From NCBI GenBank assembly GCA_963723745.1, contig CAVRRZ010000002.1:124001-188000 (forward strand): a stretch of 64,000 bases of DNA, given 5' to 3'. This stretch comes from CAVRRZ01 sp963723745 (GTDB taxonomy: Bacteria > Actinomycetota > Actinomycetes > Mycobacteriales > Geodermatophilaceae). Positions 26,411 through 37,329 of this stretch are shown here, one piece after another. The number at the start of each line of letters is the position of its first letter. Within the stretch, counting starts at the first letter, position 1. The position numbers and the translations under genes are program-made. The notes under the pieces were generated by a model. The model saw only the letters and a list, made by a program, of their open reading frames with translations. It was not told the origin of the DNA and did not search any database.

Positions 26411-27677
26411 TCACTCCCCCACCGTCGCACGCACCGTCTCGAACAGCTCCCCCACCGGGACCGCGCGCTGCTCCCCGGTGCGCAGGTCCTTGAGCTGGCC
26501 GACGCCCTCGGCGAGGTCCCGGTCGCCGATGACGACGACGTGCGAGGCGCCGGAGCGGTCGGCGGCCTTCATCGCGCCCTTGAGGCCGCGGTCGCCGTAG
26601 ACGGTGTCGGCGGCGACGCCGGCCTGCCGCAGCTGCCCGACCAGCCGGACGGCGAGCCGCTTGGCCTCGGCGCCCAGCGGCACCACGAACGCCTGCACCC
26701 CGGCGACCGCGACGACGTCCAGGCCCTCGGCCTGCACGGCCAGCAGCGTCCGGTCGACCCCGACCGCGTAGCCGATGCCGGAGAGGTCCGGGCCCGCCGA
26801 GCGCGGCCGACAGCCCGTCGTAGCGGCCGCCGCCGCCGATCGCCGACTGCGCGCCCAGCCCGTTGTGCACGAACTCGAACGTCGTCTTCGTGTAGTAGTC
26901 CAGGCCGCGCACCAGCTTCGGCGCCTCGGTCCAGGTCACGCCGAGGTCGGTGAGGTGCTGGCGGACGGCGTCGTAGTGCGCCTTGGTGGAGTCCGACAGG
27001 TGGTCGACCATCAGCGGGGCGTCGTCGAGCTGGGCCTGCACCTCGGGCCGCTTGTCGTCGAGCACCCGCAGCGGGTTGATCTCCGCCCGGCGCCGGGTGT
27101 CCTCGTCGAGGTCGAGCTTCGTCGAGGAAGGCCACGAGGAGCTCGCGGTACTGCGGGCGGCAGGTGGCGTCGCCCAGCGAGGTGAGCAGCAGCTCGAAGT
27201 CGGTCAGCCCCAGGTCGCGGAAGCCCTGGACCCCCAGCGCCACCACCTCGGCGTCCAGCGCCGGGTCGTCGACGCCGAGCGCCTCCATGTCGACCTGGGT
27301 GAAGTGCCGGTAGCGGCCGGCCTGCGGCCGCTCGTAGCGGAACGCCGAGCCGACGGTCCACAGCTTCACCGGCAGCGCGCCGTCGTAGCAGCCGGTGCTC
27401 GATGAACGCGCGCATCAGGCCGGCGGTGAGCTCCGGGCGCAGGGTCAGCGAGCGGCCGCCGCGGTCGTCGAAGGTGTACATCTCCTTGGTGACGACGTCG
27501 GTGGACTCCCCCACCCCCGGGAGAACACGGCGGTCTCCTCGAACACCGGCGTCTCGACGTAGCCGTAGCCTGCCCGGCGCAGCGGGGCGGTGAGCGTGTC
27601 GCGGACGGCGAGGAAGCGCGTCGGAGTCCGGCGGCAGCGTGTCGAAGGTGCCCTTCGGGCGCGCGCAGGGCGGTCAC
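26411..27677 (-). CDS. hisS: Histidyl-tRNA synthetase, several frameshifts
   Basis: Class II synthetase. GTG 27677 overlaps the upstream hydrolase stop (GTGA) and follows GGGAGGGG. The frame starts VTALRAP and needs one base removed in gcgcccgaag and another in gacgcgcttc, then others near 27520, 27390, 27125 and 26797. Joined, it reads YGYVETPVFEETAVFSRG, SLTLRPELTAGLMRAFIEH, VGSAFRYERPQAGRYRHFTQ (motif 2), GLDYYTKTTFEFVHNGLG with GGGGRYDGL (HisA and HisB motifs), and the C-terminal anticodon domain to TVGE at 26411. At about 420 residues it has normal length. An essential gene cannot be broken five or six times, so these frameshifts are strong evidence of sequence error. Confidence 0.92.
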
Positions 27678-28374
27678 AGACCCCTCCCGGCGGCGGCGCA
27701 CCGGCACCTGCCGCGGCCTCGGCCAGGTAGGGGTTGGTCGCCCGCTCCCGGCCGATCGTGGTAGCCGGGCCCGTGGCCGGGCAGCACGACCGTCTCGTCG
27801 TCCAGCGGCAGGACGACGTCGCGCAGCGAGCGCAGCATCGCGTCCCAGGATCCGCCGGGCAGGTCGACCCGGCCGACCGAGCCGGCGAAGAGCACGTCGC
27901 CGGCGAGCAGCCCCGGGGCCTCGCCCGAGGTCGACGGAGAACATCACCGAGCCCTGGGTGTGCCCCGGCGCGTGCCGCACGGTCAGCTCCACGCCGGCCA
28001 GGGACAGCACGGCGCCGTCGTCCAGACGGCCGCACGTCCGACGGGTCGGGCAGCCGCACGCCGGCCGATCAGCGGAGCCAGCGCCGGGCCGTGCCAGCGG
28101 GCCGGGTCGCGAGAGCATGCCGAAGTCGCTCCGGGTGCAGGTAGGCGGGGATGTCGTAGCCGTCGCACACCGGCAGCACCGAGAAGGTGTGGTCGAGGTG
28201 GCCGTGGGTGAGGACGACGGCGACCGGCTTGAGCCCGTCGTCGGCGAGCATCGCGGCCAGCGGCTCGACGGCGTCCATGCCGGGATCGACGACCACGCAC
28301 TCCTGCCCGGGGCCGGGAGCCACGGCGTAGCAGTTGGTGCCGAACGCGCCGGCGGGAAACGAGCGGATGAGCAC
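27674..28374 (-). CDS. Metallo-beta-lactamase-fold hydrolase (glyoxalase II-like), several frameshifts
   Basis: A zinc hydrolase of about 230 residues. ATG 28374 starts MLIRSFPAGAFGTNCYAVAP. The metal site is visible as VVVDPGMD and THGHLDHTFS (HxHxDH), then HAPGHTQGSVMF and VLPGHGP in later frames. Frame changes occur near 28130, 28080, 28040, 27935 and 27760. The last frame ends at TGA 27674, overlapping the hisS start by four bases. In Mycobacterium an orthologous gene lies in the same place between hisS and the cyclophilin gene. Substrate unknown; hydroxyacylglutathione itself is unlikely because actinobacteria use mycothiol. The gene is divergent from the cyclophilin gene across 157 bases. 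Confidence 0.85.
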
Positions 28375-28531
28375 CCGTGCAGGTTACGCGGGGGCGCCGC
28401 GGCACCCGCCCGCGTGCCAGGGAACGTCCAGGGTGGGCCACCTAGACTCGCGACGTCGACCACCGCGGTGGCCGCAGTCGACGCGAGCGCCGCCCCGCCG
28501 ACCCGCCGCCCGTCCGAGGAGTCCGAGACCC

Positions 28532-29342
28532 GTGCCCACGAACAAGCAGCGCCGTGAGGCGGCGCAGCGCCACCTGCAGCGGCAGCTCGAGCGGCGGGCC
28601 GAGCTGCGCCCAGCGCCGCCGCCGGACCTGTGGCGGTCGTGGCCGCGGCTCGTGGCGCTGCTCGTCGTCGCGGGCGTGATCGCCCTGGCGCGCCGGCGTA
28701 TTCGACGGCGACGACGACACGGCGGCTCCGCGGCCACCGACACCGCGAGGCACGGTGGCCTGCAGTACAGCCCCGACACCCGGGCGACCCGAGATCGTCG
28801 ACGTCGGCCTGCCGCCCGAGCCCGAGGCGACCGCGACGCAGCGGCACCGTCGACGCTGGTGATGGAGACCAACCAGGGCGACCTGCAGCTCACCCTCGAC
28901 CGGGCGATCGCCCCGTGCGCGGCGGCGAGCTTCAGCCTACCTCGCCGAGCAGGACTTCTTCGACGACAGCCCCTGCCACCGGCTGGGTCAACCGCCGAGA
29001 CCTTCGGCGTCCTGCAGTGCGGCGACCCGACCGGCACCGGCACCGGCGGCCCGAGCTACAGGTTCGCCGAGGAGGTGACGCCGGAGACGACCTACCCGCG
29101 CGGCACCATCGCGATGGCCAACAGCGGCAGCCCGGCTCGACCGGCAGCCAGTTCTTCCTCGTGCTTCGCCGACACCGCAGCTGCCGCCGGACTACACCGT
29201 CGTCGGCACCGTCGACGAGGCCGGCCTCGAGGTGCTCGACGCGATCGCCGAGGCCGGTGACGACGGCTCCATGGAGCCCAGCCCGGGCGGCGGCGCCCCG
29301 AACGAGCCGGTCACGATCGAGGAGCTCCAGGTCGTCGTCTGA
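28532..29342 (+). CDS. Membrane-anchored cyclophilin-type peptidyl-prolyl isomerase, five or more frameshifts
   Basis: A PpiB-like foldase. GTG 28532 with an upstream GAGGA gives the basic N-terminus VPTNKQRREAAQRHLQRQLE and a membrane helix RLVALLVVAGVIALA; an acidic linker follows. The cyclophilin domain must be assembled from three frames: LVMETNQGDLQLTLDRAIAP, then FFDDSPCHRL, FGVLQCGDPTGTGTGGPSYR, TIAMANSGSP and GSTGSQFFLV, ending VTIEELQVVV at 29342. The order (divergent from the hydrolase and hisS, convergent with relA) is that of Mycobacterium. It would act outside the membrane on exported proteins. A TAGACT -10-like box lies at 28443. A 74-nt repeat follows the stop by 13 bases. Confidence 0.85.
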
Positions 29343-29355
29343 GCGACACCCTCGA

Positions 29356-29429
29356 AGTTGATCATCGTCCGCGTGCACGCAACACGCGCGGACACGCCGC
29401 CCGGCCGTGCACACGGACGATGATCAACT
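29356..29429. repeat. 74-nt hairpin repeat, copy D
   Basis: Arms of 24 bases (agttgatcatcgtccgcgtg start, tgatcaact end) pair with a single mismatch. At stem position 15 it has a C-G pair where copies B and C have T-A, a compensatory change. It lies between the convergent cyclophilin and relA genes. Confidence 0.95.
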
Positions 29430-29453
29430 CGGAAGGGCAGCTCCGGGCTGTCG

Positions 29454-32007
<2,554 letters not shown>

Positions 32008-32099
32008 GGTGACTCCTGCCCGAGCGGGGTGAGAGCTGACCTTCCCCATGCTAGCCGGGCCGCGGCCGGTGCCACCCCGTCCGGGTGAGACCGGACGGG

Positions 32100-32693
32100 T
32101 CAGGTCGTCCAGAGCGAGTGCACCACGTGCGGGGAGAGCCGCTGACGGCCGCCGAGTGCCGCCAGTTCGACGACCACCGACACCGCCGTGACGACAGCCC
32201 CGAGGCGGTCGACCAGCGCCGCGGCGGCAGCCAGGGTGCCCCCGGTCGCCAGGACGTCGTCGACCAGCAGCACGCGCTGGCCCGGTCGCAGGGCGTCGGT
32301 GTGCAGCTCGAGGGTCGCCGTCCCGTACTCCAGCTCGTAGTCGGCGGCGACGGCCGCGCGCGGCAGCTTTCCGGCCTTGCGGACGGGGACGACGCCGACG
32401 CCGGCGCCGAGCGCGACGGCGGCGGCGAGCAGGAAGCCCCGCGCCTCGACACCCACCACGACGTCGAAACCGCGGTCCTGGTCACCGGCCGCGGTGCGCA
32501 CAGCAGCGGTGCGCGGATCGCCGTCGGCGGGCGCGGTCAGCCCTTCGACCATGCGGCGGAAGGCTGTGGCATCGGCGAACACCGGGGTGAGGTCGCGGAA
32601 GAGGACACCGGGCGCCGGGAAGTCAGGAACGTCGACGGCGAGGCCGGCGATGAGTTCCTGGAGCGCCTGCTCCCCGGCCCCCGGGACCGTCAT
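32100..32693 (-). CDS. apt: Adenine phosphoribosyltransferase
   Basis: Purine-salvage enzyme converting adenine and PRPP to AMP; 197 residues, slightly long because of an insertion PADGDPRTAAVRTAAGDQD. The N-terminal FPAPGVLFRDLTPVFADA is typical, the base-binding loop is VVVGVEARGFLLAAAVA, and the PRPP-binding motif is VLLVDDVLATGGT. ATG 32693 overlaps a TGA (ATGA) that closes a short open frame beginning after the yajC stop; that frame may be the end of a lost secF. The yajC gene ends only 46 bases upstream, whereas secD and secF normally separate the two. relA lies downstream. Confidence 0.95.
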   Translation of the reverse strand: MTVPGAGEQALQELIAGLAVDVPDFPAPGVLFRDLTPVFADATAFRRMVEGLTAPADGDPRTAAVRTAAGDQDRGFDVVVGVEARGFLLAAAVALGAGVGVVPVRKAGKLPRAAVAADYELEYGTATLELHTDALRPGQRVLLVDDVLATGGTLAAAAALVDRLGAVVTAVSVVVELAALGGRQRLSPHVVHSLWTT

Positions 32694-32739
32694 GGACGGA
32701 CCGCCACGGGCCGGTCCTCCACGGCGGGGATCCCGCGGC
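32690..32739 (-). other. Possible remnant of the secF 3' end between yajC and apt
   Basis: These 50 bases read GIPAVEDRPVAVRP-stop in one frame with high-GC third positions, and the TGA overlaps the apt ATG (ATGA), the coupling expected of the gene that normally precedes apt. No start codon or ribosome-binding site opens this frame. In Mycobacterium and relatives secD and secF lie here. I read it as a deletion or assembly scar; the identity of the residues as SecF is inference. Confidence 0.35.
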
Positions 32740-33057
32740 TCAGGAGGTCGGGCCCGTGGTGCCCGGTGCGTCGTCGCCGGGTGCGGCCGTGTCGGTGACC
32801 GGACGACGGATCTCCATGATCGCCGGGCGGGCGAAGGTGACCACCACGCCCGGGGAGATCTCGAGGTCGACGGTCTTCTCCTGCAGGCCTGCCACGGTGC
32901 CGTGCAGACCGGCCGTGGTCATCACCGGCGTGCCGATGGTCAGGGAGTTCTGCAGCTCCTGCTGCTGCTGCTGGAGGCGCTTGCGCTGGCGTGCGGGCAG
33001 CACGAACAGCAGCACGATGGCCAGGGCCAGCAGGATGAACGGAAACAGCTGCTCCAC
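32740..33057 (-). CDS. yajC: Preprotein translocase subunit YajC
   Basis: A 105-residue single-pass membrane protein, normally an accessory of SecDF. GTG 33057 starts VEQLFPFILLALAIVLLFVL, one membrane helix, followed by the family's basic ARQRKRLQQQQQELQNSL and the small beta domain GTPVMTTAGLHGTVAG. The C-terminal tail is acidic and Pro/Thr-rich (APGDDAPGTTGP). The frame is intact. Upstream is ruvB with a 155-base gap containing two hairpins; downstream is apt, with secD and secF missing. Whether the secretion accessory complex is encoded elsewhere cannot be seen. Confidence 0.93.
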   Translation of the reverse strand: MEQLFPFILLALAIVLLFVLPARQRKRLQQQQQELQNSLTIGTPVMTTAGLHGTVAGLQEKTVDLEISPGVVVTFARPAIMEIRRPVTDTAAPGDDAPGTTGPTS

Positions 33058-33076
33058 GACAGGTGTGCCTCTCTAC

Positions 33077-33123
33077 CGCGGCGCCAGCGCCGCGATCGGT
33101 GCGGTCCCGCGGACGGGGACCGC
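33077..33123. other. Two hairpins between ruvB and yajC
   Basis: Perfect 8-bp stem cgcggcgc-ca-gcgccgcg at 33077-33094 and perfect 8-bp stem gcggtccc/gggaccgc with a 7-base loop at 33101-33123. They could end the ruv operon or form part of the yajC leader. No T-run is seen on the minus strand. Confidence 0.55.
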
Positions 33124-33212
33124 TCGGGAACGTCGGTGTGCGGCGCGCAGGAGCGACCGGGCGGAGCGCGCACGGCCGCGGGCCCAACAGTTGCGCGCCA
33201 GCGTCCGTGAGT

Positions 33213-34337
33213 CTATGCGTCGAACAGCGTCTCCGACGACGCACCCGGCTCGGGCGGTGCGCCGCGGCCCCCGCCGAGAGGCAGGCCACCGCGCGGCAGC
33301 GGCACGTCCAGGTGCCGCCACGCCGCCTCGGTGGCCACCCGCCCGCGAGGGGTGCGGGCGAGCAGACCGGCACGCACCAGGAAGGGCTCGCACACCTCCT
33401 CGACCGTGTGCGGCTCCTCCCCCACGGCGACGGCCAGCGTGGCGACGCCGACCGGTCCACCGCCGAAACGGACCACGAGCGCCTCGAGGACGGCGCGGTC
33501 GAGCCGGTCGAGCCCCAGGTCGTCGACGTCGTAGAGCGCCAGGGCCGCCCGCGCCACGTCCCGCGTGACCCGCCCGTCGGCGCGGACCTCGGCGAAGTCG
33601 CGCACCCGGCGCAGCAGCCGGTTGGCGATGCGCGGGGTGCCGCGCGACCGGGAGGCGATCTCGGCGGAGCCGTCGTCGGTGAGGTCCACGCCGAGCAGGG
33701 CCGCGCTGCGGGCGAGCACCTGCTGGAGTTCGGCCGGCTCGTAGAACTCCATCTGCCCGACGAAGCCGAAACGGTCGCGCAGCGGTCCGGTGAGCAGGCC
33801 GGCGCGCGTGGTGGCCCCGACGAGCGTGAACGGGCTGATCTCCAGAGGGATGGCGGTCGCCCCCGGCCCCTTGCCGACGACGACGTCGACCCGGAAGTCC
33901 TCCATGGCCATGTACAGCAGCTCTTCGGCAGGGCGGGCGATGCGATGGATCTCGTCGATGAACAGAACGTCGCCCGGGGACAGGTTCGACAGCATCGCGG
34001 CCAGGTCGCCGGACCGCTCGATCGCCGGACCACTGGTGATCTTGACGGCGGTGCCGAGCTCGGAGCCGATGATCAGCGCCAGCGAGGTCTTGCCCAGTCC
34101 GGGCGGGCCCGACAGCAGGACGTGATCCGGGGGCCGCCCGCGCCGCTTCGCGCCCTCGAGCACCAGGTCGAGCTGGCGGGCCACCTTGGGCTGGCCGATG
34201 AAGTCGGCCAGCGAGTGCGGGCGCAACGCCGACTCGACGACCCGCTCCTCGTCACCGGCCTGGGGGGACACCGGCCAGTCCTGACCGATCCCGCCGGCCA
34301 CCTCGGCGGTCATGGGCCGGTCGAACGGCGCGCTCAT
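33213..34337 (-). CDS. ruvB: Holliday junction branch-migration helicase RuvB
   Basis: Hexameric AAA+ motor that drives branch migration with RuvA. I use ATG 34337 (374 residues), with GGGGGTG about 6 bases upstream; GTG 34346 is an alternative. Walker A is GPPGLGKT (residues 77-84), Walker B LFIDEIHR (125-132), and the arginine-finger and sensor segment is TLVGATTRAGLLTGPLRDRF. The C-terminal winged helix ends GLLARTPRGRVATEAAWRHL. A Gly/Pro-rich tail (GGGRGAPPEPG) follows. It lies downstream of ruvA, but a 66-nt dispersed repeat fills the space between them, which is unusual for this tightly packed operon. Confidence 0.97.
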   Translation of the reverse strand: MSAPFDRPMTAEVAGGIGQDWPVSPQAGDEERVVESALRPHSLADFIGQPKVARQLDLVLEGAKRRGRPPDHVLLSGPPGLGKTSLALIIGSELGTAVKITSGPAIERSGDLAAMLSNLSPGDVLFIDEIHRIARPAEELLYMAMEDFRVDVVVGKGPGATAIPLEISPFTLVGATTRAGLLTGPLRDRFGFVGQMEFYEPAELQQVLARSAALLGVDLTDDGSAEIASRSRGTPRIANRLLRRVRDFAEVRADGRVTRDVARAALALYDVDDLGLDRLDRAVLEALVVRFGGGPVGVATLAVAVGEEPHTVEEVCEPFLVRAGLLARTPRGRVATEAAWRHLDVPLPRGGLPLGGGRGAPPEPGASSETLFDA

Positions 34338-34350
34338 GCGCTGCACCCCC

Positions 34351-34416
34351 CGCTCCCGCGGGACGCTCCGCTCCTCGCTCGTTCCTCGCTGCGATGCTCA
34401 CGTCCCTGTCCGCTCA
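34351..34416 (-). repeat. 66-nt dispersed repeat, copy 2
   Basis: Matches 5462-5527 at 64 of 66 positions. Read on the minus strand, its first three bases are the TGA stop codon of ruvA, and it fills nearly all of the ruvA-ruvB spacer, ending 13 bases before the ruvB start. An insertion at the ruvA stop codon would explain this placement. Confidence 0.92.
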
Positions 34417-35058
34417 TGATCGCCCCAGCAGCTGCAGCGCCTGCCGCAGCAGGACGGCGACGTCGACCCTGCCGCCGGCGATCTGCTGCTCGTCGGCGAC
34501 CGGGGCCAGCGCGGTGATCGCGGTGTCGGCCTCGCGGCCGGACCACCCGAGGCTCACCAGCGCGGCGGAGAGCTGGTCCCGCCACGGCGCGACCGGGGTG
34601 ATCGGGCCGGCACCCGGGGGCAGCGCGCCGCCGCCGTCCGGCGTCGTGTCGGAGGAGGTCGAACCGAGGCGGTCACGCAGCTCGAGCACCAGCCGCTCGG
34701 CACCCTTCCTGCCGATGCCCGGCACCTGCTGCAACGCCTTGAGATCGCCCATGGACACCGCCCGGCGAACCTCGCGCGGCGGGTGGATGGCGAGGATCGC
34801 CTGCGCCAGCCGTGGTCCGACGCCGTTGGCGGTCTGGAGCAGCTCGAACAGCTGCCGCTCGTCGTCGTCGGCGAACCCGTAGAGGGTCAGCGAGTCCTCG
34901 CGCACCACGAGGCTCGTGGCCAGTCGGGCCTGCTCGCCCACCTGCAGGCGGGCGATCGTGCCCGGCGTGCACTGGACGGCGAGGCCGATGCCCCCGACCT
35001 CGACGACGGCGCCGTCCGGAGACACGGCGGCCACCCGGCCGTTCATACTCGCGATCAT
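34414..35058 (-). CDS. ruvA: Holliday junction-binding protein RuvA
   Basis: Tetrameric junction-binding protein, 214 residues. ATG 35058 has GAGGA about 7 bases upstream, so the longer open frame to 35205 is not used. Domain I is an OB fold (MIASMNGRVAAVSPDGAVVE). The two helix-hairpin-helix motifs are in LLQTANGVGPRLAQAIL and LQQVPGIGRKGAERLVLEL. The Pro/Gly linker is followed by domain III, which contacts RuvB (AALVSLGWSGREADTAI). It follows ruvC by 10 bases. Its last codons run straight into the 66-nt repeat, which provides the stop codon. Confidence 0.97.
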   Translation of the reverse strand: MIASMNGRVAAVSPDGAVVEVGGIGLAVQCTPGTIARLQVGEQARLATSLVVREDSLTLYGFADDDERQLFELLQTANGVGPRLAQAILAIHPPREVRRAVSMGDLKALQQVPGIGRKGAERLVLELRDRLGSTSSDTTPDGGGALPPGAGPITPVAPWRDQLSAALVSLGWSGREADTAITALAPVADEQQIAGGRVDVAVLLRQALQLLGRS

Positions 35059-35068
35059 CTCTGCGTCC

Positions 35069-35635
35069 TCACTTCGACACTCCTTGCCAGCGCGGCAGCG
35101 TCCGCCGCACCACCGGCGCACCGATCCCCCCGGCCAGTGCGGCGACGCGCAGCCGCTGCTGGGCCGGGCCGCGCCACACCTGGCAGATGGCCAGCGCCAG
35201 CGCATCGGCGGCGTCCGCGGGCTTCGGCGCGGCCGCCAGCCCCAGGACCCGGGTGACCATGAGGGTGACCTGGTCCTTGTCGGCGCGGCCGTTGCCCGAG
35301 ATGGCCGCCTTGACCTCGCTGGGCGTGTGCCAGGCGACGGGCCGGTCGGCCTGGGCCGCGGCCAGCGCCGCCACCCCTGCCGCCTGGGCGGTCCCGGTGG
35401 CCGTGCCCTTGTTGTTCTGCGTGAAGACCCGCTCCACCGCGACGACGTCGGGACCGAACCTGCGCAGCAGCTCCGTCACGGCCGTGTGCAGCTCGAGCAG
35501 CCGCAGCTCGAGGTCCAGCTCCGCCGAGCTGCGCAGCACCCCGACGCCCAGGGCGGTGGGCCGGGCACCGGGCCGGCCCTCGACCACGCCCCACCCGCAC
35601 CGGGTCAGCCCCGGATCGATGCCGAGCACCCGCAT
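35069..35635 (-). CDS. ruvC: Holliday junction resolvase RuvC
   Basis: Endonuclease resolving four-way junctions, 188 residues with ATG 35635. The acidic active-site residues are in MRVLGIDPGLTRCGWGVVEG (Asp7), AVERVFTQNN (Glu) and the C-terminal HTPSEVKAAISGNGRADKDQ with DAADALALAI. The last 20 residues are a basic tail (ALAGGIGAPVVRRTLPRW). First gene of the ruvCAB operon; yebC lies upstream, with a 167-base gap containing a large imperfect hairpin. The frame is intact. Confidence 0.97.
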   Translation of the reverse strand: MRVLGIDPGLTRCGWGVVEGRPGARPTALGVGVLRSSAELDLELRLLELHTAVTELLRRFGPDVVAVERVFTQNNKGTATGTAQAAGVAALAAAQADRPVAWHTPSEVKAAISGNGRADKDQVTLMVTRVLGLAAAPKPADAADALALAICQVWRGPAQQRLRVAALAGGIGAPVVRRTLPRWQGVSK

Positions 35636-35721
35636 GTAGAACTCCCACCACCAGGCCGAACGCGTGTTCGACCCACGCTAGCCGCCGGGGACGACAGCGG
35701 CCGGGCGCAACACGCCTGCCG

Positions 35722-35790
35722 CCCCAGGCAATGGAAGCTTTACCCGCATTGCGGGCTCGACGACGTAGGTAGAGCTTCCGATGCCCGGGG
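35722..35790. repeat. 69-nt imperfect palindrome between yebC and ruvC
   Basis: Arms ccccaggcaatggaagcttt... (35722-35744) and ...ggtagagcttccgatgcccg (to 35790) pair at about 19 of 23 positions. The core ggaagctttacc/ggtagagcttcc matches 11 of 12. A second small hairpin, cccgc-att-gcggg, lies in the loop. The segment is markedly AT-richer than its surroundings. Confidence 0.7.
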
Positions 35791-35802
35791 TGGAGGCCGC
35801 CC

Positions 35803-36555
35803 TCAGCCCACGCGCTCGAGCACCTCGTCGGAGACGTCGTAGTTGGCGTACACGTTCTGCACGTCGTCGCAGTCCTCGAGCGCGTCGATGAGGCGGAACA
35901 CCTTGCCCGCCCCCTCCTCGTCCAGCTCGACCGTGACGCTGGGCACGAACCCGGCCTCGGCGGAGTCGTAGTCGATGCCGGCGTCCTGCAGGGCGGTGCG
36001 CACCGCGACGAGGTCACCGGGCTCGCAGACGACCTCGAAGGAGTCGCCGAGGTCGCGGACCTCCTCCGCGCCGGCGTCCAGGACGGCCATCAGCACCGAG
36101 TCCTCGTCGACGCCGTCGCCCTTCGGCACGACCACGACGCCCTTGCGCGAGAACAGGTACGAGACCGAGCCCGGATCGGCCATCGACCCGCCGTTGCGGG
36201 TCATCGCCGTGCGGACCTCCATGGCCGACCGGTTCTTGTTGTCGGTGAGGCACTCGATGAGGACGGCGACCCCGCCGGCGGCGTAGCCCTCGTAGGTGAT
36301 GCCCTGGTAGTCGACACCGCCGGCCTCGGCGCCGGAGCCGCGCTTGACCGCGCGGTCGATGTTGTCGTTGGGCACCGAGCTCTTCTTCGCCTTCTGGATG
36401 GCGTCGTAGAGCGTCGGGTTGCCGGCGGGGTCGCCGCCGCCGGTGCGGGCGGCGACCTCGATGTTCTTGATCAGCTTGGCGAAGAGCTTGCCGCGCTTGG
36501 CGTCGATCCCGGCCTTCTTGTGCTTGGTCGTCGCCCACTTGGAATGGCCGCTCAC
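35803..36555 (-). CDS. yebC: YebC/PmpR-family protein (TACO1-like)
   Basis: A 250-residue member of a family now linked to translation of polyproline-type sequences and earlier to transcription control. GTG 36555 has GAGGAGGA about 4 bases upstream; the frame open to 36645 crosses palindromic leader DNA and is not used. The N-terminus is VSGHSKWATTKHKKAGIDAK, and PNDNIDRAVKRGSG and YEGYAAGGVAVLIECLTDN follow, all highly conserved. The C-terminal domain ends YANYDVSDEVLERVG. It lies between pdxT and ruvC in the same direction, the usual actinobacterial order. Confidence 0.96.
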   Translation of the reverse strand: MSGHSKWATTKHKKAGIDAKRGKLFAKLIKNIEVAARTGGGDPAGNPTLYDAIQKAKKSSVPNDNIDRAVKRGSGAEAGGVDYQGITYEGYAAGGVAVLIECLTDNKNRSAMEVRTAMTRNGGSMADPGSVSYLFSRKGVVVVPKGDGVDEDSVLMAVLDAGAEEVRDLGDSFEVVCEPGDLVAVRTALQDAGIDYDSAEAGFVPSVTVELDEEGAGKVFRLIDALEDCDDVQNVYANYDVSDEVLERVG

Positions 36556-36631
36556 GTGTCCTCCTCGCTGGCGCTCGTCGGCCGCGTTCGCGGCCGGCCG
36601 GCTGTGCTCTCCGGTGAACTCGCAAGCTCGT

Positions 36632-37297
36632 TCACGTGCGCTCACCCCTCTCGTTACCGGCGTCGACGCCGGCCTGCTCGGCCAGGCGGCGGCGGACGAT
36701 GTCCACGAACAACGCGTGCACCCGGCGGTCCCCGGTCAGCTCGGGGTGGAAGCTGGTGGCCACCAGGTCGCCCTGGCGGACCGCGACGATCCTACCGTCG
36801 GCCGGCCCACCCACGACCCGGCCGAGGACCTCGACGTCCTGGCCCGCATCCTCCACCCACGGCGCGCGGATGAACACCGCGTGCACGGGGCCGCCGTCCA
36901 GACCCTCGATCCTGATGCCGGTCTCGAAGGAGTCCACCTGCCGGCCGAAGGCGTTGCGGCGGACGGTGACGTCCAGGCCGCCGACGGTCTGCTGGTCCGG
37001 CGGAGCGTCCAGCAGCCGGTCGGCCAGCAGGATCATCCCGGCGCACGAACCGTAGGCCGGCAGCCCGCCGCGGACGGCGGATCGCAGCGGTTCCAGCAAG
37101 CCGAAACGGGCGGCGAGCTTGACCATCGTCGTGGACTCCCCGCCGGGGATCACCAGGCCGTCGACGCCGGCCAGCTCCTCCGGACGCCGGACCGTCACGG
37201 CGTCGGCGCCCTGGTCGTGCAGCACCCGCAGGTGCTCGCGGACGTCGCCCTGCAGGGCGAGCACCCCGATGCGGGGCGGGCGGATTTCGCTGGACAC
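36632..37297 (-). CDS. pdxT: Pyridoxal 5'-phosphate synthase glutaminase subunit PdxT
   Basis: Class I glutamine amidotransferase that feeds ammonia to PdxS. GTG 37297 gives 221 residues starting VSSEIRPPRIGVLALQGDVR. The triad is complete: Cys85 in AYGSCAGMILLA, His184 and Glu186 in TSFHPELT. The oxyanion-loop motif GGESTTM (residues 52-58) is present. It is separated from pdxS by the multi-pass membrane protein gene, which is not part of the usual pair. The 76-base spacer to yebC contains two short palindromes (ggccgcg-tt-cgcggcc near 36580 and gtgaac...gttcac near 36612). Confidence 0.96.
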   Translation of the reverse strand: MSSEIRPPRIGVLALQGDVREHLRVLHDQGADAVTVRRPEELAGVDGLVIPGGESTTMVKLAARFGLLEPLRSAVRGGLPAYGSCAGMILLADRLLDAPPDQQTVGGLDVTVRRNAFGRQVDSFETGIRIEGLDGGPVHAVFIRAPWVEDAGQDVEVLGRVVGGPADGRIVAVRQGDLVATSFHPELTGDRRVHALFVDIVRRRLAEQAGVDAGNERGERT

Positions 37298-37329
37298 GAC
37301 ATCCCAGGCTACGGCGCTCGCGTCCGCCC

